64,000 nt of DNA from Streptomyces goshikiensis (lineage in GTDB: Bacteria; Actinomycetota; Actinomycetes; Streptomycetales; Streptomycetaceae), in assembly GCF_014650555.1 (NCBI RefSeq), contig NZ_BMVE01000002.1:682001-746000 (forward strand), in the 5' to 3' direction. This document shows, piece after piece, positions 58,573-64,000 of the stretch. Each line of letters begins with the position of its first letter. The first letter of the stretch is position 1. A program made the position numbers and the translations under genes. A model generated the notes under the pieces. It saw only the letters and a list, made by a program, of their open reading frames with translations. It did no database searches and was not told the origin of the DNA.

Positions 58573-60093
58573 GTGATCGACCATCAGGTACGCGTCCACC
58601 CCAGTGCGGAGCACCTGCCCCGCGAGGAGCAGCTCGCCTGGAAACTGGCCGAGGCGGCCACCGCAACCCAGGAGGCGGAGGGCCTCGACCCCGCGGCCGC
58701 GGAGATGGCCGCCAACCGGATCATCGACAACGCCTCCGTCGCCGTCGCCGCCCTGCGCCGCCGCCCCGTAGCCGTCGCCCGGGCGCAGGCGCTGAGCCAC
58801 CGGACGAGCTCCGGCGCGTCGGTCTTCGGAGTGGCCGCCGGGACCAGGGTGTCGCCGGAATGGGCGGCCTGGGCCAACGGCACGGCCGTGCGCGAGCTGG
58901 ACTTCCACGACACCTACCTCGCCGCCGACTACTCCCACCCCGGGGACAACATCCCGCCCCTGCTGGCCGTCGCCCAGCGCACCGGCCGCTCCGGCGCGGA
59001 CCTGCTGCGGGGGATCATCGCCGCCTACGAGATCCACGTGGCCCTGGTCAAGGGCATCTGCCTGCACGCGCACCGCATCGACCACGTCGCCCACCTCAGT
59101 GCCGCGACGGCGTGCGGCATCGGAGCGATGATGCGGCTGGACACCGGGACGGTCTACCAGGCGGTGCAGCAGGCGGTGCACACCACCACGGCGACCCGGC
59201 AGTCGCGCAAGGGCGAGATCTCCAGCTGGAAGGCGTTCGCCCCGGCCTTCGCCGGCAAGGCTGCCGTCGAGGCGGTGGACCGGGCCATGCGCGGCGAGGG
59301 ATCCCCCTCGCCGGTCTACGAGGGCGAGGACGGCTTCGTCGCCCGGATGCTGGACGGACCGGACGCCTCGTACACGGTGTCGCTGCCGGGGCCCGGCGAG
59401 GTACGCCGGGCGATCCTCGACACCTACACCAAGGAGTACTCCGCCGAGTACCAGGCGCAGGCGGTCATCGACCTGGCCCGCACGCTGCGCGAGAAGGCCG
59501 GCCCGCTGGGGAAGGTCCGCTCGGTCGTCCTGCACACCAGCCACCACACGCACCAGGTGATCGGTTCCGGTTCCGGCGACCCGCAGAAGTACGACCCGGC
59601 GGCGAGCCGCGAGACCCTGGACCATTCGGTGCCGTACATCTTCGCCGTGGCCCTTGAGGACGGCGGCTGGCACCACGAGCGCTCCTACGCCCCCGAGCGC
59701 GCGGGCAGGCCCGCCACGGTCGAGCTGTGGAAGAAGATCTCCACCGTCGAGGACCCCGAATGGACCCGGCGCTACCACGAGGCGGACCCCGCCCGCCGGG
59801 CCTTCGGCGGCCGCGCCGTGATCACCTTCGAGGACGGCTCCGTCGTCGAGGACCAGCTCGCCGTCGCCGACGCGCACCCCGCCGGGGCCCGCCCGTTCGA
59901 CCGCGCGGGCTACACCCGCAAGTTCCGCACGCTGACCGAGGGGATCGTCACCGGCCCGGCACAGGAGGGCTTCCTGCGGACCGCGGACCGGCTGGCGGAG
60001 CTCGGCGCCGCCGAGCTGACGGCCCTCTTCCCCGCCGTCGACACGAACGCCGTCGCCGCCCATGACGCCCGGCTCCCGAAGGGCCTGTTCTGA
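58573..60093 (+). CDS. prpD: 2-methylcitrate dehydratase PrpD
   Basis: Predicted 506-aa MmgE/PrpD family dehydratase, which converts 2-methylcitrate to 2-methyl-cis-aconitate in propionate breakdown. It has [50 protein letters not shown] at about residues 78-125 with the catalytic Asp/His cluster, and [21 protein letters not shown] at about 155-175. The GTG has GAGGAG six bases upstream, directly after the PrpR box array. The stop overlaps prpB (TGATG). Confidence 0.95.
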   Translation: MIDHQVRVHPSAEHLPREEQLAWKLAEAATATQEAEGLDPAAAEMAANRIIDNASVAVAALRRRPVAVARAQALSHRTSSGASVFGVAAGTRVSPEWAAWANGTAVRELDFHDTYLAADYSHPGDNIPPLLAVAQRTGRSGADLLRGIIAAYEIHVALVKGICLHAHRIDHVAHLSAATACGIGAMMRLDTGTVYQAVQQAVHTTTATRQSRKGEISSWKAFAPAFAGKAAVEAVDRAMRGEGSPSPVYEGEDGFVARMLDGPDASYTVSLPGPGEVRRAILDTYTKEYSAEYQAQAVIDLARTLREKAGPLGKVRSVVLHTSHHTHQVIGSGSGDPQKYDPAASRETLDHSVPYIFAVALEDGGWHHERSYAPERAGRPATVELWKKISTVEDPEWTRRYHEADPARRAFGGRAVITFEDGSVVEDQLAVADAHPAGARPFDRAGYTRKFRTLTEGIVTGPAQEGFLRTADRLAELGAAELTALFPAVDTNAVAAHDARLPKGLF

Positions 60094-60998
60094 TGCTCCA
60101 CACCCGCACCACTCCCGCCGCCCGCCGCCGCGCCCTTCGCGAACGACTCGCCTCCGGGCGGCTGCTCAGGATGCCCGGTGCGATCAGCCCGTACTCGGCC
60201 AGGCTCATCCAGGAGGCGGGGTTCGAGGCCGTCTACCTCTCGGGGGCCGTGCTCGCCGCCGATCTGGCTCTGCCCGACATCGGCCTGACCACCTCCGCCG
60301 AGGTGGCGGCGCGCGCCCAGCAGGTCACCCGGGTCACCGACCTGCCCGTACTCGTCGATGCCGACACCGGATTCGGCGAGCCGATGAACGCCGCCCGCAC
60401 CCTCCAGCTCATGGAGGACGCCGGTCTGGCGGGCCTCCACCTGGAGGACCAGGTCAACCCCAAGCGGTGCGGCCACCTCGACGGCAAGGGCGTCGTACCG
60501 CGCGAGGAGATGGTCCGCCGGCTGCGCGCCGCCGCCTGTGCCCGCCGCGACCCCGACTTCCTGCTCATGGCCCGCACCGACGCCCGCGCGGTCGAGGGCC
60601 TGGCCGCCGCCATCGACCGGGCCAAGGCGTACGTGGACGCGGGCGCCGAGGCGATCTTCCCCGAAGCTCTGGCCGGCGAGGCCGAGTTCGAGGCGTTCCG
60701 CCGGGCCGTCGACGTCCCCCTCCTCGCCAACATGACCGAATTCGGCAAGGGCCGCCTCCTCGACGCGCGCACCCTGGAGGACCTCGGCTACAACATCGCG
60801 CTCTACCCCGTCACCCTCTTCCGTCTCGCCATGGGCGCGATCGAGGACGGCCTGCGCACCCTCGCGGCCGAAGGCACCCAGGAGTCCCTGGTGCCCCGCA
60901 TGCAGACCCGCTCCCGGCTCTACGAGGTACTCGGCTACGAGGACTACGGCGCCTTCGACTCCACCGTCTCCGACTTCACGCTCCCGCCCGGCAACTGA
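60093..60998 (+). CDS. prpB: Methylisocitrate lyase PrpB
   Basis: Predicted 301-aa isocitrate-lyase superfamily enzyme that splits 2-methylisocitrate into pyruvate and succinate. It has the catalytic motif KRCGH with C126, the metal-binding VDADTGFGEPMNAARTLQLMEDAGLAGLHLEDQV at about residues 88-121, and ANMTEFGKGRLLDARTLEDLGY. ATG overlaps the prpD stop, implying coupled translation. Confidence 0.97.
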   Translation: MLHTRTTPAARRRALRERLASGRLLRMPGAISPYSARLIQEAGFEAVYLSGAVLAADLALPDIGLTTSAEVAARAQQVTRVTDLPVLVDADTGFGEPMNAARTLQLMEDAGLAGLHLEDQVNPKRCGHLDGKGVVPREEMVRRLRAAACARRDPDFLLMARTDARAVEGLAAAIDRAKAYVDAGAEAIFPEALAGEAEFEAFRRAVDVPLLANMTEFGKGRLLDARTLEDLGYNIALYPVTLFRLAMGAIEDGLRTLAAEGTQESLVPRMQTRSRLYEVLGYEDYGAFDSTVSDFTLPPGN

Positions 60999-61024
60999 CC
61001 GACCCGCACCGGAGGCCCTCAGCC

Positions 61025-62158
61025 ATGACCGCCACCACGCCCGAGATCCACCGAGGTCTCAGCGGTGTCGTCGTCGACACCACCGCCATCTCCACCGTCA
61101 TCCAGGAGACCAACTCCCTCACCTACCGCGGCTACCCGGTCCAGGAACTCGCCGCCCGCCGCACCTTCGAGGAAGTCGCGTACCTCCTTTGGCACGGGGA
61201 GCTCCCCGGCCCTGCCGAACTGAGCGCCTTCCAGGCCGCCGAGCGCGCCCTGCGGCCCCTGGACCGCACCACCGCCGAATTCCTCGCCCGGCTCCCCGAG
61301 ACCTGCCACCCCATGGACGTCCTGCGCACCGCCGTCAGCCTCCTGGGCGCCGAGGACCCCGCCGAGGACGACGGCAGCGCCGCCGCCAACCGGGCCAAAT
61401 CCCTGGCGCTGTTCGCCCGGCTCCCCGTCGTCGTGGCCGCCGACCACCGCCGCCGGCACGGCCGGGCGCCGATCAGGCCCGACGCCTCGCTCGGATACGC
61501 AGAGAACTTCTTCCACATGTGCTTCGGCGCCCTGCCCGACCCGGAAGTCGTCCGCTGCTTCGAGATCTCCCTCATCCTCTACGCCGAACACAGCTTCAAC
61601 GCCTCGACCTTCACCGCCCGGGTCGTCACCTCCACCCTCTCCGACCTCTACAGCGCCGTCACCGCCGCCGTCGGAGCCCTCAAGGGCTCACTCCACGGCG
61701 GCGCCAACGAGGCGGTGATGCACATGCTGGAGGAGATCGGCGAACCCGGCCGGGCCGCGCGGTGGCTGGACGACGCCCTCGCCGAGAAACGGAAGATCAT
61801 GGGCTTCGGCCACCGGGTCTACAAGAGCGGCGACTCCCGCGTCCCCCTCATGCAGGAGGCCACCGACCGCCTCGTCGCCCGCGCCGCCGACCCCGGCGTG
61901 ACCCGGCTCGCCGCGTTGCACGCCGCGCTCCGACGCGCCATGGCCACCCGCAGGGGCATCCACCCGAACCTCGACTACCCCGCAGGTCTCGCGTACCACC
62001 TCATGGGCTTCGACACCCCCACCTTCACCCCGCTCTTCGTGATGAGCCGCATCACGGGGTGGACCGCCCACATCACCGAACAGCTCGAACACAACGCCCT
62101 CATCCGGCCCCTGGGCGTCTACATCGGCCCCGGGCAGCGCGCCCTGCCCGGTCCCTGA
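61025..62158 (+). CDS. prpC: 2-methylcitrate synthase PrpC
   Basis: Predicted 377-aa citrate synthase-family enzyme that condenses propionyl-CoA with oxaloacetate. The catalytic residues are H224 (SLHGGANE), H263 (GFGHRVY) and D330 (GFDTPTFTP). The N-terminal GVVVDTTAISTVI and TYRGYPVQELA are typical of the methylcitrate/short-type synthases. ATG has GGAGG eight to nine bases upstream. It is the last gene of the operon; in context it is PrpC rather than a housekeeping citrate synthase. Confidence 0.94.
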   Translation: MTATTPEIHRGLSGVVVDTTAISTVIQETNSLTYRGYPVQELAARRTFEEVAYLLWHGELPGPAELSAFQAAERALRPLDRTTAEFLARLPETCHPMDVLRTAVSLLGAEDPAEDDGSAAANRAKSLALFARLPVVVAADHRRRHGRAPIRPDASLGYAENFFHMCFGALPDPEVVRCFEISLILYAEHSFNASTFTARVVTSTLSDLYSAVTAAVGALKGSLHGGANEAVMHMLEEIGEPGRAARWLDDALAEKRKIMGFGHRVYKSGDSRVPLMQEATDRLVARAADPGVTRLAALHAALRRAMATRRGIHPNLDYPAGLAYHLMGFDTPTFTPLFVMSRITGWTAHITEQLEHNALIRPLGVYIGPGQRALPGP

Positions 62159-62183
62159 CGGTTGACCCGTGAGGCCCGGCCGG

Positions 62184-64000
62184 TCAGCGGAGCTGGCGGC
62201 GGACCAGGTCGTGGAAGAGACCCGACGGGTCGGCGAGCAGTTCGGCGGGCGGGCCCTGCTGGACGATCCTGCCGTCCTCCATGGCGATCACCCGGTCGGC
62301 CTCCATGATCGTGGACAGCCGATGGGCGATCACCACGCGGGTGGCGCGCAGGGCCCGGGTGGATTCGGTGACCACGCGCTGGGCCTCGTTGTCCAGCGCG
62401 CTGGTGGCCTCGTCGAAGAACAGGATCCGCGGCTTGCGGACGAGGGCCTGGGCGATCATCAGCCGTTGGCGCTGGCCTCCGGAGACGGTGGTGCCGCCGT
62501 CGGACAGCATGGTGTGCATGCCCATCGGCATGGCCTTGATGTCCTGCGCCAGGCCCGCCATCGTGGCGGCCTCCCAGACCTCTTCGAGCGAGAACGTCCC
62601 CGAGCCGCGGATGCAGTCGAGGATCGAGCCGGTGAAGGGCTGGGCGTGCTGGAGGACGACGCCGCACTGGCGGCGCACGGCCGCCCGGTCGAGCGCCGCC
62701 AGGTCCTGGCCGTCGTACAGCACGCTGCCCGAGAGGGGTTCGTCGAAGCCGATGAGCAGCCGAAGCAGGGTGGACTTGCCGCAGCCGCTGGCCCCGACGA
62801 CGGCGACGAACTCGCCCCGCCCGATGCGGAAGCTGATGTCGTCCAGTACGAGGGGCCCGTCGTCGCCGTAGCGGTAGGAGAGGCCCTTCGCCTCGATGGC
62901 GCCGGTCAGCTCGCCCGGCCGGGTGCTGGCGCGGACCGCCTCGGGGGCCGCGTCCAGGACCGGCCTGATCTGCTCGAACATCGGCAGCACGGCGGCGGCC
63001 GACAGGAACGCGCCGGTCAGCTGTGTCACCGAGGACAGCAGCATCGTCAGCGCGGTGCTGAAGGTGAGGAACTCGCCGGCGGACATGGCGCCGCGGGCCG
63101 GTCCGGCCAGCAGCACGAACATCACCAGCGTGCACAGCGGCAGGTGGACCGCTCCCAGCACCGTGCTGAGGTTCTGGATCCGGCCGATGCGCTGCTGGAG
63201 GTCGCGGGTACGGGCGAACTCCCGCGCCCAGGCGGCGTACGCGAAGCTCTCGGCCGCGGCGACGCGGAGCTTGGGCAGCCCGCGCAGGGTCTGGAAGGCC
63301 TGGTTGCCGAGCCGGAGACCGAGCTCGACCAGCCTCCGCTGGTGGCGCAGCTGCCACAGCCCCAGGCCCAGGAAGACCGCGGCGGCGACGACCAGCATGG
63401 CGAGTGCCGCCATCGCGAGCGGCACGCTGTAGACGAGCAGCAGGACGAGGCTCATCGCGCCGGTCGCGCCCGCCTGGACGCAGACCGGGGCGATGCCGGA
63501 CAGCACGCGGCGCATCGCGCTGACGCCCATGGCCGCGCCGGCGAGTTCGCCGGTGGAGCGGCCCGTGAAGAACGTCGTCGGCAGCCGGAGCAGCCGGTCC
63601 CACACCGCCGGCTGCAAGGTGGCCTCGATGCGGCCCTCCATGCGCAGCAGGGCGGTGTTCTGCAGCAGCATGAAGGCGGCCGAGACGATGCCCGTCGCGA
63701 TCAGTGCCAGGCCGGTCTGCACGATGAGGCCGTTCTCGGCCTGCGGGACGTAGCGGCCGAGGACCCGGCCGGTGGCGATCGGCACCAGTGCGCCCAGGAG
63801 CACCGCGACGGCCGCGCCCAGCAGGAGGCCGCGCAGTTCCGGGAGGGTGCCGCGCAGGCTGAAGCGGATCAGGGCGGGCAGGCCCACCCGTCCGTCGGGC
63901 AGCGGGCGGTAGAGCATGACGGCGCGCGGTTCGAGGGCGCTCGCGCCGTCCTTCCCGATGCGCTCGCGCCGGCCGGTGGCGGGGTCGACCGCCTCGTAGC
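62184..64000 (-). CDS. NHLP-type bacteriocin exporter ABC transporter (5' end outside window)
   Basis: At least 605 codons of a fused membrane/ATPase exporter, truncated at the window edge. The visible order is an N-terminal soluble stretch (YEAVDPATGRRERIG), about six transmembrane helices (from RFSLRGTLPELRG), and an ATPase with Walker A GASGCGKS, Q-loop, signature SGGQRQR and Walker B ILFFDEATSALD. The sequence around GMHTMLSDGGTTVSGGQ matches NHLP/nitrile-hydratase-leader bacteriocin exporters (NHLM ABC2), which move ribosomally made peptides. A true start must lie beyond base 64000; the ATG at 63917 is internal. It is read towards prpC. RiPP genes, if any, lie outside. Confidence 0.87.
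   Translation of the reverse strand, partial: YEAVDPATGRRERIGKDGASALEPRAVMLYRPLPDGRVGLPALIRFSLRGTLPELRGLLLGAAVAVLLGALVPIATGRVLGRYVPQAENGLIVQTGLALIATGIVSAAFMLLQNTALLRMEGRIEATLQPAVWDRLLRLPTTFFTGRSTGELAGAAMGVSAMRRVLSGIAPVCVQAGATGAMSLVLLLVYSVPLAMAALAMLVVAAAVFLGLGLWQLRHQRRLVELGLRLGNQAFQTLRGLPKLRVAAAESFAYAAWAREFARTRDLQQRIGRIQNLSTVLGAVHLPLCTLVMFVLLAGPARGAMSAGEFLTFSTALTMLLSSVTQLTGAFLSAAAVLPMFEQIRPVLDAAPEAVRASTRPGELTGAIEAKGLSYRYGDDGPLVLDDISFRIGRGEFVAVVGASGCGKSTLLRLLIGFDEPLSGSVLYDGQDLAALDRAAVRRQCGVVLQHAQPFTGSILDCIRGSGTFSLEEVWEAATMAGLAQDIKAMPMGMHTMLSDGGTTVSGGQRQRLMIAQALVRKPRILFFDEATSALDNEAQRVVTESTRALRATRVVIAHRLSTIMEADRVIAMEDGRIVQQGPPAELLADPSGLFHDLVRRQLR

Noticed and set aside
56278..60063. 1261-codon minus-strand open frame across prpR and prpD
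   Set aside because: Only the last 182 codons are a supported gene; the rest is antisense to prpD and out of frame with prpR, an artefact of very high GC content that removes stop codons.
63915..63917. ATG as the start of the ABC exporter gene
   Set aside because: The frame stays open to the window edge and the residues before it (YEAVDPATGRRERIG) match the soluble N-terminal part of NHLP exporters, so the start is outside the window.

Overview
The window is a stretch of very GC-rich actinobacterial chromosome, almost certainly Streptomyces. Evidence for this includes strong GC bias at third codon positions, frequent GTG starts, ATGA/GTGA/TGATG gene overlaps, a hopanoid operon of the Streptomyces type, a conservon (cvnABCD), a divergent third-type EF-Tu, a c-di-AMP (ydaO) riboswitch before a cell-wall hydrolase, and a PrpR/RamB-type regulator. 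About 60 genes are supported. I see no insertion sequence, integrase, CRISPR array or rRNA. There is one tRNA gene (tRNA-Pro, GGG anticodon).

Layout. (1) 0.2-10.2 kb: a co-directional hopanoid operon: hpnC, hpnD, a 53-codon coupled small ORF, hpnE, polyprenyl synthase, shc, hpnG, hpnH and hpnO. It runs from farnesyl diphosphate through squalene and hopene to adenosylhopane, ribosylhopane and aminobacteriohopanetriol. (2) 10.3-15.5 kb: a tyrosine phosphatase, riboswitch-controlled LysM/M23 peptidase, SGNH hydrolase, metallo-beta-lactamase-fold hydrolase and GNAT acetyltransferase. (3) 15.9-19.7 kb: a conservon signalling operon ending in a GAF protein. (4) 19.7-25.7 kb: a YjbR-like protein, a split transketolase pair behind a SoxR-type box, tRNA-Pro, a PAP2-type membrane protein, a LysE exporter with divergent LysG regulator, and a PPOX flavoprotein. 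(5) 25.8-31.1 kb: an isochorismatase-like protein without its catalytic triad, a HipA-like kinase/DUF3037 pair, two short-chain dehydrogenases and an orphan peptide-binding lipoprotein. (6) 31.3-43.1 kb: DNA repair (ung, AlkD-like), envelope genes (lnt, uppP, TMEM64-like), a 58-aa small protein, the EF-Tu paralogue, a patatin and a spermidine-synthase-like methyltransferase fold. (7) 43.1-56.8 kb: mixed accessory and housekeeping genes, with two well-marked regulator/target pairs: XRE-cupin/EamA exporter and LacI/nitrilase-family amidase. (8) 56.9-62.2 kb: the methylcitrate cycle operon prpDBC with divergent prpR. (9) 62.2 kb to the end: the C-terminal part of a bacteriocin-type (NHLP) ABC exporter running out of the window.

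The most informative non-coding signals are: a SoxR-type dyad in a 19-bp spacer promoter whose predicted +1 falls on the transketolase ATG; two identical 18-bp LacI palindromes bracketing a promoter; a five-copy TTCGCAGA-like array between prpR and prpD; and a 24-bp dyad forming a bidirectional terminator across a stop codon. The least explained coding items are the 53-codon ORF embedded in the hopanoid operon, the triad-less isochorismatase fold, and the HipA-like/DUF3037 pair. All family assignments come from motifs read by eye; no database search was run.
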